From contig CAMDJV010000012.1 of the NCBI GenBank assembly GCA_945901085.1, forward strand, positions 1-64,000: a stretch of 64,000 nt of DNA, written 5' to 3'. A program made the position numbers and the translations under genes. This document shows positions 44,275 through 54,314 of this stretch, piece by piece. Position 1 is the first letter of the stretch, and every line of letters begins with the position of its first letter. The notes under the pieces are model-generated. The model was not told the origin of the DNA. It worked only from the letters and a program-made list of their open reading frames with translations, and searched no databases. This DNA comes from Rhodovarius crocodyli. Lineage in GTDB: Bacteria; Pseudomonadota; Alphaproteobacteria; Acetobacterales; Acetobacteraceae.

Positions 44275-45901
44275 CCGCAAGCTCCTCTGGCGTGGCTGCC
44301 AGCCCGCGCGCCCGCAGCCAGGCGGAAACCCCGGGCGCTGCGGTCAGCACGCAAAACGGCACGGCCAGTACAAGCCCGGCCAGCCAGGGCAGCGCCCAGG
44401 GCCAGGCGGCGAGCGGCAGCAGGGCCAGCGCCAGCACACCGAACAGCGTATGCGGCCAGAACAGCCTTGCCGCATCCCACCACCCCACGCCGCGCTCGGC
44501 GCGGTTCTGCACCGCCCAGCCGGGCTTTTGGCGGAAGGGCAGCAAAGCCAGCACCAAAGCGGTGTTGCAGGCGCTGATGGAATCCAGCAGCAGCGTGAAG
44601 GGCAGCGTCAGCGCTGCACCGCGCAGCACCTTCGCCCGCCCGCCATATTCGGCGGCCAGGGCAGGTTTGAGCAGCAATTCGGCAAAGCCCAGCCATTTCG
44701 GCGCTTGCAGCGCGGCCCAGACGGCCAGCATGGCCAGGGCCAGCCGGGACGCGTCGGCCCCCCCGCCCCCGGTGGCGACATTGGCCAGCGCGAAGACCAG
44801 CACCAGCGCCCATAGCGGCGCCACGGCGAAGAGCATAATCGCCTGGGCGAATTGCCAGCGCCCCATCCAGGTCAGGCCCGGCAGGCGGAAGAGGCGAAAA
44901 TACTGCATGCTGCCCGTCCCCCAGCGCGCCTCGCGGCCGATGAATTCCGGCAAAGCGGGCGGGGTGGCGGTCAGGCTGCCGGCCTCGATGGGCAGCATGG
45001 CCACCTTCCAGCCCGCGGCATGCAGCCGCGCGGCCTCCACCTGGTCATGGCTGAGGATGGGGCTGCCATTGGGCAGCGCCTCCAGCCGCGCATGCGCCCG
45101 AAAGGGGGCGATGCGAATGATGGCGTTGTGGCCCCAATACGGCCCCTCATCGCCCTGCCACCAGGCCTGCCCGGTGGCCCAGAGCCGCATGCCGGCGCGC
45201 ATGCCGAATTGGTAAAGCCGGGGGAAAGCCGCACCCGCCGGGCGCCCGACGATCAATTGCTGCAGGATGGCCAGCCGCGGCTCGGCCGCCATGCAGGCCA
45301 CCAGGCGCAGCACCGCCTCGGCCGTCATTTCGCTATCGGCATCCAGGCAGAGCATGAATTCGGCGCCCTGAGCGTGATGGTCACAGAAATCCATCACATT
45401 GCCGGCCTTGAAGCCGGTGTTTTCGGCGCGGCGGCGATAGCGGGTGGCGGGGTAGCGGGTGGTGAAGCCGGCAATGGCGGCGGCTTCGGCCTGGGCGGCC
45501 GGGCCTTCGGGCGTATCGCTGAGGAACCAGGGGGTGAAATGGCTCGCCACACCCGCTGCCGCCAAGCCATCCAGCAGGCGGGCCAGGGGCGGCAGCACCG
45601 CCGCCATATCCTCGCTGCGGATGCAAATGAGGATGGCGGTATGGCCGGCAGGCATGGCGGGCCTGACCTCGCGCAGCGCTGGCAGCACGCAGGCGGCCGG
45701 GTTGCGGCTGGCCATCAGCACGGCAAAGCCCAGCAGCGCATTGCTGGCCGAGAGCGCTGCCCAGGGCACGGTGCCGGCGTAGGCCAGCAGGGCCAGCGCC
45801 TCGAACAGGGTAAAGCCGCCCGGCGCCATGGCGCGGGCCAGCAGCCAGACCAGCGCCACGGCCAGACCGCCGAAGAGCATGAAGAACATCGCCCGCCGCA
45901 T
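44246..45901 (-). CDS. mdoH: Glucans biosynthesis glucosyltransferase H-like protein
   Basis: A 551-residue inner-membrane family 2 glycosyltransferase. Two membrane segments come first, then the catalytic domain with DxD in CLDADSEM near residue 185, SHDQVEAA and RWGTGSMQYF (the family Arg-Trp motif), then about five more segments. MdoH makes the beta-glucan backbone of osmoregulated periplasmic glucans. It is shorter at the N-terminus than the enterobacterial enzyme, and the partner mdoG is not adjacent. The start at ATG 45901 is preferred; a much longer in-frame extension would be antisense to the TRAP gene. Confidence 0.85.
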   Translation of the reverse strand: MRRAMFFMLFGGLAVALVWLLARAMAPGGFTLFEALALLAYAGTVPWAALSASNALLGFAVLMASRNPAACVLPALREVRPAMPAGHTAILICIRSEDMAAVLPPLARLLDGLAAAGVASHFTPWFLSDTPEGPAAQAEAAAIAGFTTRYPATRYRRRAENTGFKAGNVMDFCDHHAQGAEFMLCLDADSEMTAEAVLRLVACMAAEPRLAILQQLIVGRPAGAAFPRLYQFGMRAGMRLWATGQAWWQGDEGPYWGHNAIIRIAPFRAHARLEALPNGSPILSHDQVEAARLHAAGWKVAMLPIEAGSLTATPPALPEFIGREARWGTGSMQYFRLFRLPGLTWMGRWQFAQAIMLFAVAPLWALVLVFALANVATGGGGADASRLALAMLAVWAALQAPKWLGFAELLLKPALAAEYGGRAKVLRGAALTLPFTLLLDSISACNTALVLALLPFRQKPGWAVQNRAERGVGWWDAARLFWPHTLFGVLALALLPLAAWPWALPWLAGLVLAVPFCVLTAAPGVSAWLRARGLAATPEELAANPPAAPPP

Positions 45902-46153
45902 CACACCGCAGCCCTTCTCAAAGACGCTCGACCCTGGGTGCTGAATAAACCTTCCTTCATCCCACGCCCACCGCCTGTTCAATGGCGGCTGCTCTGCCTT
46001 GCCGGCCATCCCCGCACCGGAACCGCCAAGCTGCGCCGGGCGCGGCGGGTGGCGATGGCCCAGGCGCAGTAGCCCTGGGGCATCGCGTGACATTTGCCGC
46101 TGGGCACGCCATGAGGCGCAATTATGATCCTCGCCCAGCAATAAGGATTGCCG

Positions 46154-48166
46154 ATGTCCGGCCCCCATACCGCCCTTCCGCCTGACATGGACCCCGCTTC
46201 CGTCGATGCCGTCACGGCGAAGAAGATCACCGCCCTGATCGAGAGCGAGGAGGGGGCCAGCAACAATTTCTCCGGCCTGCTGGGCTATGTGGCGGTGGGT
46301 ATCGCGCTGGCGATGTCGCTGTTTCATCTCTGGGCCGCCTGGAGCATCGTGCCCACCACCACGCTGCGTTTCGCCCATGTGGGCTTCACCATGGTGCTGG
46401 GGTTTTTGCTGTTTCCGGCCATGGCGCGGTTCCGCCACCGCTTCATGCCCTGGGATTGGGCGCTGGTGGCGGCCGCCATTTACGTCACCTGGTACCTGAT
46501 CTCGGGCGGCGATGATCTGCAGGACCGCATCATCTTCCCCGAGCCCATGGATATCGTGGTGGGCTGGCTGCTGATCGCGCTGGTGCTGGAGGCGACGCGC
46601 CGCGCCACCGGCTGGATCATGCCGGTGGTGGCCATTGCCTTCATTCTCTACGCGTTTTTCGGCAATTACCTGCCCGCGCCCTGGACCCATCGCGGCTATG
46701 ATGCGGAGCGGCTGATTCCGCATCTTTCGGTGGCGCTGGAGGGGATTTTTGGCACTGCGGTGGATGTTTCCGCCACGCTGATCATTCTTTTTACGATTTA
46801 CGGCGCCATTCTCAGCAATTCGGGGGCCGGAAAATATTTCGTCGATTTCAGCTTCTCGGCGACGGGCGGCAAGCCGGCCAGTGCCGGGCGCACGGTGGTC
46901 TTGTCGGCGTTTCTGCTGGGCGGGCCGAGCGGCTCTGGCGTGGCCACCACCGTCACCATCGGCACCGTCGCCTGGCCGATGATGCGCCAGGTTGGCTATA
47001 AGGGTGATGATGCCGGCGGGCTGCTGGCGGCGGGGGGCCTGGGTGCCATCATCTCGCCGCCCATCATGGGCGCGGCGGCGTTTCTCATCGCCGAGTATCT
47101 CAAGATTTCCTATCTCAGCGTGCTGCTGATGGCCGCGGTGCCGACCTGCCTCTACTATGCCGGCCTGCTCTTCATGGTGGAGTTGGACCAGCGCCGCATC
47201 CGCGGCCGGGCCGATTACCGCGAGCCGCCGCCGATGGTGGTGGAGCCGGTGGGGGCGATGTTCCGGCGCGGGTGGTATCATTTCACCAGCCTCATCGCGA
47301 TCATCTTCTTTATGGGGCTGGGCTATTCCGCGACGCTCGCGGTGCTCTACGCCATGGGCCTCGCGGTGGCGCTCTCCTTCCTGTCGAAGGAGCATGCGCT
47401 CTGGCCGCGCAAGCTGATCAAGACCTTGGCCGATGGCGCCAACCAATCCGTCGGCATTGCCGCCACCTGCGCCTGTGCGGGCATTATCGTGGGTGTGATC
47501 ACGCTGACCGGGCTGGGGCTGAAATTCTCCGATATCGCCATCCAGGCGGCGGGCGGCTCGCTGGTGATCACGGCGATCTATACGGCGCTGATCGTCTGGG
47601 TAGTGGGCCTGGCTGTGCCGGTCACCGCCAGCTACATCATTTGCGCCGTGGTGGCCGCACCCGCGCTGATGAAGCTGGGCGTGCCGGATTACGCCGCGCA
47701 TATGTTCGTCTTTTACTATGCGGTGCTGAGCGAGGTTTCGCCGCCCACCGCGCTCAGCCCCTTCGCCGCTGCCGCCATCACCGGTGCCGGGCCCTACCGC
47801 ACCACGCTGATGGCCTGGAAATACACCCTGCCGGCCTTTGTGCTGCCCTTTGTCTTTGTCACCGACCCTGAGGGCGTGGGCCTGCTGTTGAACCTGACGC
47901 CGACGATGAACTGGGGCGATGTGGCCTGGCAGATTTTTCTTGCCACCGGCGGGCTGGCGGCCCTGGCCGCGGCCGCGCAGGGTTTTGCCCGCCATGCGCT
48001 CTCAGCGCTGGAGCGCGGCGTGCTGACGGTGGTGGGGCTGATGCTGCTCTTTCCCGCGCTGTTCGAGGCGCTGTTTGCCCTGCCGCATCCGCATTGGGTG
48101 GGGCTGGCGCTGGGGGTGGCGTTTCTGGGCTGGCAGTTCCGGCCGGCGGCGCGTGCGGTTGCATGA
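46154..48166 (+). CDS. TRAP transporter permease, 4TM/12TM fusion
   Basis: A 670-residue inner-membrane protein fusing the small and large TRAP permeases. The first ~170 residues correspond to DctQ (SLFHLWAAWSIVPTTTLR). The larger part contains LGGPSGSGVATTVTIGTVAWPMM, GGLGAIISPPIMGAAAFL and a DctM-like repeat, LSEVSPPTALSPFAAAAITG. Such fusions normally pair with a TAXI receptor, which is not nearby. AAGGA precedes ATG 46154. The 252 bases between it and mdoH hold no recognisable gene. Confidence 0.93.
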   Translation: MSGPHTALPPDMDPASVDAVTAKKITALIESEEGASNNFSGLLGYVAVGIALAMSLFHLWAAWSIVPTTTLRFAHVGFTMVLGFLLFPAMARFRHRFMPWDWALVAAAIYVTWYLISGGDDLQDRIIFPEPMDIVVGWLLIALVLEATRRATGWIMPVVAIAFILYAFFGNYLPAPWTHRGYDAERLIPHLSVALEGIFGTAVDVSATLIILFTIYGAILSNSGAGKYFVDFSFSATGGKPASAGRTVVLSAFLLGGPSGSGVATTVTIGTVAWPMMRQVGYKGDDAGGLLAAGGLGAIISPPIMGAAAFLIAEYLKISYLSVLLMAAVPTCLYYAGLLFMVELDQRRIRGRADYREPPPMVVEPVGAMFRRGWYHFTSLIAIIFFMGLGYSATLAVLYAMGLAVALSFLSKEHALWPRKLIKTLADGANQSVGIAATCACAGIIVGVITLTGLGLKFSDIAIQAAGGSLVITAIYTALIVWVVGLAVPVTASYIICAVVAAPALMKLGVPDYAAHMFVFYYAVLSEVSPPTALSPFAAAAITGAGPYRTTLMAWKYTLPAFVLPFVFVTDPEGVGLLLNLTPTMNWGDVAWQIFLATGGLAALAAAAQGFARHALSALERGVLTVVGLMLLFPALFEALFALPHPHWVGLALGVAFLGWQFRPAARAVA

Positions 48167-48215
48167 GGCGTCGGGGTATCTGGTGGTAAAGCGCGCCGGG
48201 GCGTATCTAGTGACC

Positions 48216-48758
48216 ATGCGCAGTCTGATCGCCGTCGCCGTGCTGCTTTCCGTATTCGCTCCCGGCCTGGGCCAGGCCCAGAGCGCGGCCCAGAGCCCGG
48301 CGCCGGCCGGCCCGCGCCCGCTCGGCACCTTCCAGTCCTGGACGGCGGCGACCCACCATGATGGCGGCAAGAGGATCTGCTACGCCTTCACCCGCGCCTC
48401 ACGCAGCGAGGGCGTGCCCGGCCGCAATGCGCAAGACATTCTGCTGCTGGTAACGCATCGGCCCGCTGGGCGCGATCAGGTGGCGGTTCGCAGCGGCTAT
48501 AATTTTGGCCGCGGGGCTGAGCTGAGGTTGGTGATCGGCCCGGCCGATTTGTCGGCCTATACCAACCAGGACAATGCCTTCCTGCGCGATGGCCGCGCCG
48601 CCGTCACCGCCATGCGCAATGGCCGGGAGGCCCAGGCCCGCGCCCCCGGCCCCAATGGCCGCGGCACGGCGCAGGATATTTTCCCGCTGGCCGGTTTTTC
48701 TGCCGCGTATGAGGCTATATCGCGCGAATGCCCTCCGACAGCACCGCCGCGCCGATAA
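48216..48758 (+). CDS. Invasion-associated locus B (IalB)-like secreted protein
   Basis: A 180-residue protein with a signal peptide ending in GQAQS. The core [13 protein letters not shown]...[10 protein letters not shown] and the later [12 protein letters not shown] are those of the IalB family, with the two cysteines expected to form a disulfide. These are periplasmic proteins of unsettled function found across alphaproteobacteria. The gene overlaps the rlmN start by 31 bases. Confidence 0.85.
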   Translation: MRSLIAVAVLLSVFAPGLGQAQSAAQSPAPAGPRPLGTFQSWTAATHHDGGKRICYAFTRASRSEGVPGRNAQDILLLVTHRPAGRDQVAVRSGYNFGRGAELRLVIGPADLSAYTNQDNAFLRDGRAAVTAMRNGREAQARAPGPNGRGTAQDIFPLAGFSAAYEAISRECPPTAPPRR

Positions 48759-49954
48759 CCCCACACAAGGCCTTCCCCCAGGCCATCCGCCATATGGCGC
48801 CCGAAGCGCTGCTCAATGCCGAGGAGCGGGAGCGCATCCGCGCCAAATCCGCGCTCTTCGACCCACCGGCCGCCAGGCTCGCCGATGGCCGGCGGGAGCT
48901 GGTGGGCATGCGGCGGGAGGAAATTGCCGCCGAGATGCTAGCGATTGGCGAAAAACCCTTTCGCGCCAAGCAGCTATGGCACTGGATTTATCACCAGGGC
49001 GTGACTGATTTCGCCGCCATGAACACCATTGCCAAGCCCTTGCAGGCCAAGCTGTCGGAGCAATTCGTCATCGGCCGCCCCGGTGTAACCACCGAGCAAA
49101 CCAGCAGCGACGGCACCCGCAAATGGCTGTTCAATTTCCGCGACCAACAGCAGGTTGAGACCGTCTATATCCCCGATCATGACCGCGGCGCGCTGTGCAT
49201 CTCCACCCAGGTGGGCTGCACGCTGAGCTGCACTTTTTGTCACACCGGCACGCAGAAGCTGGTGCGCAATCTCTCGGTGGCCGAGATTGTGGGCCAGTTT
49301 ATGGCGGCGCGGGATTCCTATGGCGAATGGCCGACACCCAAGGGCGAGGAGGGGCGGCGCCTGTCCAACATCGTGGTGATGGGCATGGGCGAGCCGCTGT
49401 ATAATTACGAAAACATCGCCGCCGCGCTGACCATCATCATGGATCACGAGGGCATCGCCCTGTCGCGCCGGCGCATCACCCTCTCCACCTCGGGCGTGGT
49501 GCCGATGATGGATTTATGCGGCCAGGAGCTGGGGGTGAACCTCGCCGTCTCGCTGCATGCCACCAATGATGCGCTGCGCAATGAGATTGTGCCGCTCAAC
49601 CGCAAATACCCCATTGCCGAGCTGCTGGCGGCCTGCCGGCGCTACCCTGGCGCCTCCAATGCCCGGCGCATCACCTTTGAATACGTCATGCTGCGCGGCG
49701 TGAATGACAGCATTGCCGAGGCGCATGAGCTGGTTCGCCTATTGGCTGATATTCCGGCCAAGGTGAACCTCATTCCCTTCAACCCTTGGCCTGGCAGCCC
49801 CTATAAGACCTCCACGCCCGAGGCGGTGCGGGCCTTTGCCGAGGTGCTGAATGATGCCGGCTATTCCAGCCCGATCCGCCGGCCGCGCGGGCGGGATATT
49901 CTGGCGGCCTGCGGGCAGCTGAAGACCGCGACCGAACGCGCCAAGCGCGCGTGA
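48728..49954 (+). CDS. rlmN: Dual-specificity rRNA/tRNA methyltransferase RlmN
   Basis: A 408-residue radical SAM enzyme that methylates C2 of A2503 in 23S rRNA and A37 in some tRNAs. The radical SAM cysteines are in [13 protein letters not shown] near residue 160, with [19 protein letters not shown] and a C-terminal region ending [12 protein letters not shown], whose Cys is the second catalytic one. The N-terminal ~25 residues are poorly conserved, so a later start is possible. It overlaps the IalB-like gene and is coupled to the MFS gene by GTGA. Confidence 0.96.
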   Translation: MPSDSTAAPITPHKAFPQAIRHMAPEALLNAEERERIRAKSALFDPPAARLADGRRELVGMRREEIAAEMLAIGEKPFRAKQLWHWIYHQGVTDFAAMNTIAKPLQAKLSEQFVIGRPGVTTEQTSSDGTRKWLFNFRDQQQVETVYIPDHDRGALCISTQVGCTLSCTFCHTGTQKLVRNLSVAEIVGQFMAARDSYGEWPTPKGEEGRRLSNIVVMGMGEPLYNYENIAAALTIIMDHEGIALSRRRITLSTSGVVPMMDLCGQELGVNLAVSLHATNDALRNEIVPLNRKYPIAELLAACRRYPGASNARRITFEYVMLRGVNDSIAEAHELVRLLADIPAKVNLIPFNPWPGSPYKTSTPEAVRAFAEVLNDAGYSSPIRRPRGRDILAACGQLKTATERAKRA

Positions 49955-51120
49955 CCACCGCCGCGCCCCAGGTTTCCATCGCGCTCATCGCTATGGCCGG
50001 CTTCGCCTCCGGTGCTGGCATGCGCATCATGGACCCGCTGCTGCCGCTGATCGGCCAGGATTTTGGCGTGCCGACCGCCTCGGTCTCCATCCTGATTGCC
50101 GCCTTCATGATCACCTATGGCGGCGGGCAGATCGGCACCGGGCCGGCGGGGGACCGCTTTGGCAAGCTGCGGGTAGCAGCCATTGCGCTGGTGTTGTTTG
50201 GCATTTTCACCATCGGCGCGGAGTTTTCCGGCAGCCTGACGCAATTGGCGCTGCTGCGGGCGGCGGGTGGGCTGGTCTCGGGCGCGGTGATTCCCCTGCT
50301 CATGGCGCATATTGGCGATAGCGTGCCCTATCACGAGCGCCAGGCCGTGCTGGGGCAATTCCTCATCGGCAATGTGATGTCGCAAATGCTGGCCAGCCCA
50401 ATTTCCGGTGTGTTGGGCGAATATTTCGGCTGGCGCGCCTCCTTCCTCGTCTTTGGCTGCTTTACCGCGGCTATTGGGTTGCTGCTGGCGGCCAAGCTGG
50501 GCTCGGCGATGTGGCGGACAGCGCCGCAGGGCGCGCGGGGCTCGGGGTTCCGGCTTTATGCAAAAATGTTTCGGCAACCCAGCGTGCGGCTGCTGATGGT
50601 GGCGGCGTTTTTGGATGGTGCATTGCTGTTTGGTGGGGCGTTTCCCTTTATCGCGGCCTTTCTGATTGAGGATTTTCACCTCTCGCCGGGCCTGGCTGGG
50701 CTGATCGTCGCCAGCTTCGGCCTGGGCGCCTTTATCTATACCCGTATTGCCCGCGGCCTGGTGGGGCGGCTGGGGGAGAAGGGGCTGCTGCTCTGGGGCG
50801 GCATGGGGCTGGGGGCGGGGCTGCTGCTGGTGGCCTGGGCGCCGAATTGGCAGGTGATTGCCGCATCGCAGATCATTTCCGGCTTCCTGTTCTACAGTTT
50901 CCACGGCGTGTTGCAGGCGCGCGCGACCGAGGCTCTGCCGGAAGCCCGGGCCACCGCCGTCTCGGCCTTTGCCATGTGCCTCTTTGCCGGGCAGACCACG
51001 GGGGCGCTGGTTTTCGCCTCGATCATGGCGACGGCAGGCTACCGCGCGGCCTTTGCCCTGGCCGGGTTTGCCATGTTCGCCGTGGCCATCTGGTGCCGCC
51101 TGCGTATGGCAATTCGGTAA
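49951..51120 (+). CDS. MFS transporter
   Basis: A 389-residue protein with about twelve membrane segments. The loop motif [11 protein letters not shown] near residue 70 is motif A of major facilitator drug/proton antiporters, and [18 protein letters not shown] near the start is typical of DHA-type exporters. The substrate is unknown. The GTG start overlaps the rlmN stop. Confidence 0.9.
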   Translation: MTTAAPQVSIALIAMAGFASGAGMRIMDPLLPLIGQDFGVPTASVSILIAAFMITYGGGQIGTGPAGDRFGKLRVAAIALVLFGIFTIGAEFSGSLTQLALLRAAGGLVSGAVIPLLMAHIGDSVPYHERQAVLGQFLIGNVMSQMLASPISGVLGEYFGWRASFLVFGCFTAAIGLLLAAKLGSAMWRTAPQGARGSGFRLYAKMFRQPSVRLLMVAAFLDGALLFGGAFPFIAAFLIEDFHLSPGLAGLIVASFGLGAFIYTRIARGLVGRLGEKGLLLWGGMGLGAGLLLVAWAPNWQVIAASQIISGFLFYSFHGVLQARATEALPEARATAVSAFAMCLFAGQTTGALVFASIMATAGYRAAFALAGFAMFAVAIWCRLRMAIR

Positions 51121-51184
51121 CAACGCGTGGGGCCGGTCAGGGGGGCGGTGTTCATGTCACCCCGGCAATCCTATCTCCCATAGA

Positions 51185-53062
51185 ATGACCAAACCCGACC
51201 TCACCGCCGAACGCTCCCATTGGCAGACGCTCAAGAGCCTCGCCCCCTATCTGTGGCCGGCGGGCGAGCCCGAGCTGCGGGCGCGGGTGGTGATCTCGCT
51301 GCTGCTGCTGGTGGTGGCCAAGGGCTGCAATGTGCTGGTGCCGCTGGCCTATGCCCGGGCGGTGGACATGCTGGCACCTACCGCCGGCGCTGGGGCGCTG
51401 CTGGTCATCCCCGTCGCGCTGGTCATCGCCTATGGCATCATGCGGGCGCTGAGCAGCGTCTTTGCCGAGCTGCGCGACGCCGTCTTCACCAAGGTGCAGG
51501 CCCGCGCCACCCGGCAGATTGCGCTGCAGGTCTTCCAGCATTTGCACGCGCTCAGCCTGCGCTACCACCTCGATAGGCAGACCGGCGGGCTGACGCGCCT
51601 CATCGAGCGTGGCGTGCGCGGCATCACCTTCGTGCTTGATTTCATGCTGTTCAACATCATCCCCACCCTGCTGGAGATTATCCTGGTGGCGATCATCCTG
51701 TGGGGGATGTTCGATTTTTCCTTTGCGGCGGTGACGCTGGTCACCATCGCCATCTATGTCACCTTCACCCTGATGTTCACCAATTGGCGCCTGCAATTCC
51801 GCCGCCGGATGAACGAGACCGATCAGCAGGCCAATACCAAGGCGATCGACAGCCTGCTGAATTTCGAGACGGTGAAATACTTCAACAACGAGAAGCATGA
51901 GGCGAAGCGCTACGACCATTCCCTGGCGCGCTACGAAACCGCCTGGACGCAGTCTGAAGTGTCGCTCAACGGCCTCAATGCCGGCCAGCAGGTGCTGATC
52001 GCCTGTGGCTTGACCGTGATCATGGTGCTGGCCGCGCAGGGTGTGGTGTCGGGCCGGATGTCGGTGGGCGATTTCGTGCTGGTGAATACCTATATGATCC
52101 AGCTCTTCATCCCATTGAATTTCCTGGGCTTTGTCTATCGCGAAATGAAGCAGGGCCTCACCGATATGGAGGCCATGTTCCGGCTGCTGCGTGAGGAGCG
52201 CGAGATTGCCGATGCCCCCGGCGCCCCCGCCCTACCGCCTGGCCCCGGCGCGCTGCGCTTTAATGATGTGCGCTTCGCCTATCGGCCGGACCGGCAGATT
52301 CTCAAAGGCATCTCCTTCGAGGTGCCGGCGGGCAAGATGATGGCCATTGTCGGGCCCACCGGGGCGGGCAAATCCACCATCTCCCGCCTGCTATTCCGCT
52401 TTTATGACGTGACCGGCGGGAAGATCAGCGTTGATGGCCATGACATCACCCAGGTCACCCAGGATAGCCTGCGCCAGGCCGTGGGCGTGGTGCCGCAGGA
52501 TACGGTGCTGTTCAACGACACCATCCGCTACAACATCGCTTATGGCCGGCCTGACGCCACCGAGGAGGAGATCGTGGAGGCCGCGAAGCTCGCCCAGGTG
52601 CATGATTTCGTGCTGCGCATGCCCGATGGCTACAACACCATGGTGGGTGAGCGCGGCCTGAAGCTCTCAGGCGGCGAGAAGCAGCGTGTGGCCATTGCCC
52701 GCACCATCCTCAAGAACCCACGCATCCTGATCCTCGATGAGGCGACCAGCGCGCTGGATACCCGGACCGAACAGGAAATCCAGCAGGCGCTGCGCCTCGT
52801 CGCCGCTAATCGCACCACGCTGGTCATCGCCCATCGGCTTTCCACCGTGGTCGAGGCGGATGAGATTCTGGTGTTGCAGGAGGGCATGGTGACCGAGCGC
52901 GGCACCCATGGCGCGCTCATCGCCCAGGGCGGGCTCTATGCCCAGCTCTGGCAGCGGCAGAGCGAGGCCATGGCCGCCGCTGAGGTGGCCGCCGCGGCGG
53001 AGGCCGCCGCCGGGCTGGACCGCAGCCAAAGTGCCAGGGCGCTGGCAGAAAAAGCGACCTGA
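51185..53062 (+). CDS. Atm1-type ABC exporter (iron-sulfur precursor/heavy metal)
   Basis: A 625-residue half transporter with a six-helix domain and an ATPase. The Atm1-type blocks are RHLHALSLRYHLDRQTGGL-like QHLHALSLRYHLDRQTGG near residue 120, and NFETVKYFNNEKHEAKRYD near 225. The ATPase has Walker A GPTGAGKST, signature LSGGEKQRVAIA and LILDEATSALD. Atm1-like proteins export glutathione-bound sulfur or metal species. The C-terminus is an Ala-rich tail. Confidence 0.93.
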   Translation: MTKPDLTAERSHWQTLKSLAPYLWPAGEPELRARVVISLLLLVVAKGCNVLVPLAYARAVDMLAPTAGAGALLVIPVALVIAYGIMRALSSVFAELRDAVFTKVQARATRQIALQVFQHLHALSLRYHLDRQTGGLTRLIERGVRGITFVLDFMLFNIIPTLLEIILVAIILWGMFDFSFAAVTLVTIAIYVTFTLMFTNWRLQFRRRMNETDQQANTKAIDSLLNFETVKYFNNEKHEAKRYDHSLARYETAWTQSEVSLNGLNAGQQVLIACGLTVIMVLAAQGVVSGRMSVGDFVLVNTYMIQLFIPLNFLGFVYREMKQGLTDMEAMFRLLREEREIADAPGAPALPPGPGALRFNDVRFAYRPDRQILKGISFEVPAGKMMAIVGPTGAGKSTISRLLFRFYDVTGGKISVDGHDITQVTQDSLRQAVGVVPQDTVLFNDTIRYNIAYGRPDATEEEIVEAAKLAQVHDFVLRMPDGYNTMVGERGLKLSGGEKQRVAIARTILKNPRILILDEATSALDTRTEQEIQQALRLVAANRTTLVIAHRLSTVVEADEILVLQEGMVTERGTHGALIAQGGLYAQLWQRQSEAMAAAEVAAAAEAAAGLDRSQSARALAEKAT

Positions 53063-53141
53063 ACGAGACGTAATTTTCGGGCGCTTTTCGTTACGCCGCC
53101 AGCATCCCATCTGCGGTTGCAAGCCAGGGATAACACGTTTC

Positions 53142-53396
53142 ATGCAAGCCACCCTTGAGGGCGACGCGCCCGAAGACCTCAGCCATGCCGGCTCCATCGT
53201 CGACAAGGCCATCGAATACATGATGGATCAGAAGATCAGCCCGATCTCCGCCGCCTCGGCCATGCTGGGCGGCTGCCTGGGGCTGCTCGCCCGCAGCATG
53301 GATGACCGTGCGGTGGCCAATGTGCTGCGCCAGGCGCTGCATTCAGTGGAAAGCGGCGAGCTGCGCGACCTGCCGAGCCTGCCGAAGCAGGGCTGA
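53142..53396 (+). CDS. Small conserved-looking protein of unknown function
   Basis: An 84-residue protein predicted to be helical and soluble, with a long amphipathic stretch ([20 protein letters not shown] then [17 protein letters not shown]). I do not recognise a family. The codon usage matches the neighbours, and it sits between the Atm1-type gene and rpmB in the same direction. AGGGA lies 10 bases before the ATG. Confidence 0.6.
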   Translation: MQATLEGDAPEDLSHAGSIVDKAIEYMMDQKISPISAASAMLGGCLGLLARSMDDRAVANVLRQALHSVESGELRDLPSLPKQG

Positions 53397-53413
53397 CCCC
53401 CAAGCCCCGCCCC

Positions 53414-53442
53414 TTGACCCTGGGCCGGGGCTGCGCCATACG
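53414..53442 (+). promoter_or_regulatory. Possible rpmB promoter
   Basis: TTGACC (53414-53419), 17 bases, CATACG (53437-53442). The -35 is good and the -10 weak. The leader to the ATG would be about 58 bases and includes a small TGGCA/TGCCA hairpin. Confidence 0.4.
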
Positions 53443-53506
53443 CCGCCTTCGTTTTGAAACTCGCCCGTGGCATGTGCCATGGGCAATTGTGTTTGGGATT
53501 TTCGAT

Positions 53507-53809
53507 ATGGCTCGCCGCTGCATGATCACGGGCAAGGGTGTGCTGTCTGGCAACAATGTCAGCCACGCGAACAACAAGACGCGCCGCCGCTACCTGCCCA
53601 ACCTGCAGGAGCAGTCCTTCTTTTCCGATGTGCTCGGCGCCTCGATCCAGATCCGGCTGACCACCAATGGCATCCGCACCATCGAGCATAATGGTGGCCT
53701 GGACGCTTTCCTGATCGGCACGCCGAACCGCCGCCTGCCGGAAGAGGCGCAGTCGCTCAAGCGCCGCATCCTGCGCGCCCAGGCGAAGAAGGCCGCTGCT
53801 GCGGCCTGA
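53507..53809 (+). CDS. rpmB: 50S ribosomal protein L28
   Basis: A 100-residue protein beginning [20 protein letters not shown], then [12 protein letters not shown] and [21 protein letters not shown], typical of alphaproteobacterial L28. The C-terminus is a Lys/Ala tail. A strong terminator follows. Confidence 0.97.
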   Translation: MARRCMITGKGVLSGNNVSHANNKTRRRYLPNLQEQSFFSDVLGASIQIRLTTNGIRTIEHNGGLDAFLIGTPNRRLPEEAQSLKRRILRAQAKKAAAAA

Positions 53810-53843
53810 TCCGTCGGGCCCCGTGCCCGGCGAATAGCCCGTG

Positions 53844-53880
53844 AAAAAGGCGCCGGGGCGAAAGCCCGCGGCGCCTTTTT
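53844..53880. terminator. Bidirectional Rho-independent terminator after rpmB
   Basis: A long hairpin with AAAAAGGCGCC on one arm and GGCGCCTTTTT on the other, plus GGGC/GCCC around a GAAA loop. It has a T tract in both directions and lies between convergent rpmB and fdxA. Confidence 0.92.
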
Positions 53881-53901
53881 ATTGTGGCCGCATCGGCCCG
53901 C

Positions 53902-54234
53902 TTACGGCTTGCCGGGTGCGGGGTCGAAGAGCTTCATCTTGTCCGGCACGTCCTTCCATGCATCGGCATCGGCCGGAGCCTCGCCCTTGCGGCTGATATT
54001 CGGCCATTGCGCGGCATAGGTGCGGTTGAGTTCGACCCATTGCGTCGCCTTGTCGTCGCTATCGGGCAGGATGGCCTCGGCCGGGCATTCCGGCTCACAC
54101 ACCCCGCAATCGATGCATTCATCCGGGTGAATGACCAGCATGTTTTCGCCGACGTAGAAGCAGTCCACCGGGCAGACCTCCACGCAATCCATGTACTTGC
54201 ACTTGATGCAGCTTTCGGTGACGACGTAGGTCAA
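53902..54234 (-). CDS. fdxA: 7Fe-8S ferredoxin FdxA
   Basis: A 110-residue ferredoxin. [20 protein letters not shown] with PVDCFY provides the first cluster and a 3Fe-type spacing; [16 protein letters not shown] provides the second. The C-terminal tail ([11 protein letters not shown]) is characteristic of the alphaproteobacterial type. The start is TTG at 54234 with AGGAG 9 bases upstream; the longer in-frame ATG would add non-conserved residues. It carries electrons at low potential. Confidence 0.94.
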   Translation of the reverse strand: MTYVVTESCIKCKYMDCVEVCPVDCFYVGENMLVIHPDECIDCGVCEPECPAEAILPDSDDKATQWVELNRTYAAQWPNISRKGEAPADADAWKDVPDKMKLFDPAPGKP

Positions 54235-54314
54235 GAACGGGGCTCCTGTAGCAACCAGATTTGATGCAGTGGCGAAGACATGGCGCGAAGGCGCTGTCCT
54301 GGCAAGCTCATGGA

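Noticed and set aside
45902-47995. N-terminal extension of mdoH to 1249 codons
   Set aside because: The extension is antisense to the fused TRAP gene and has a low-complexity composition; the MdoH homology begins at 45901.
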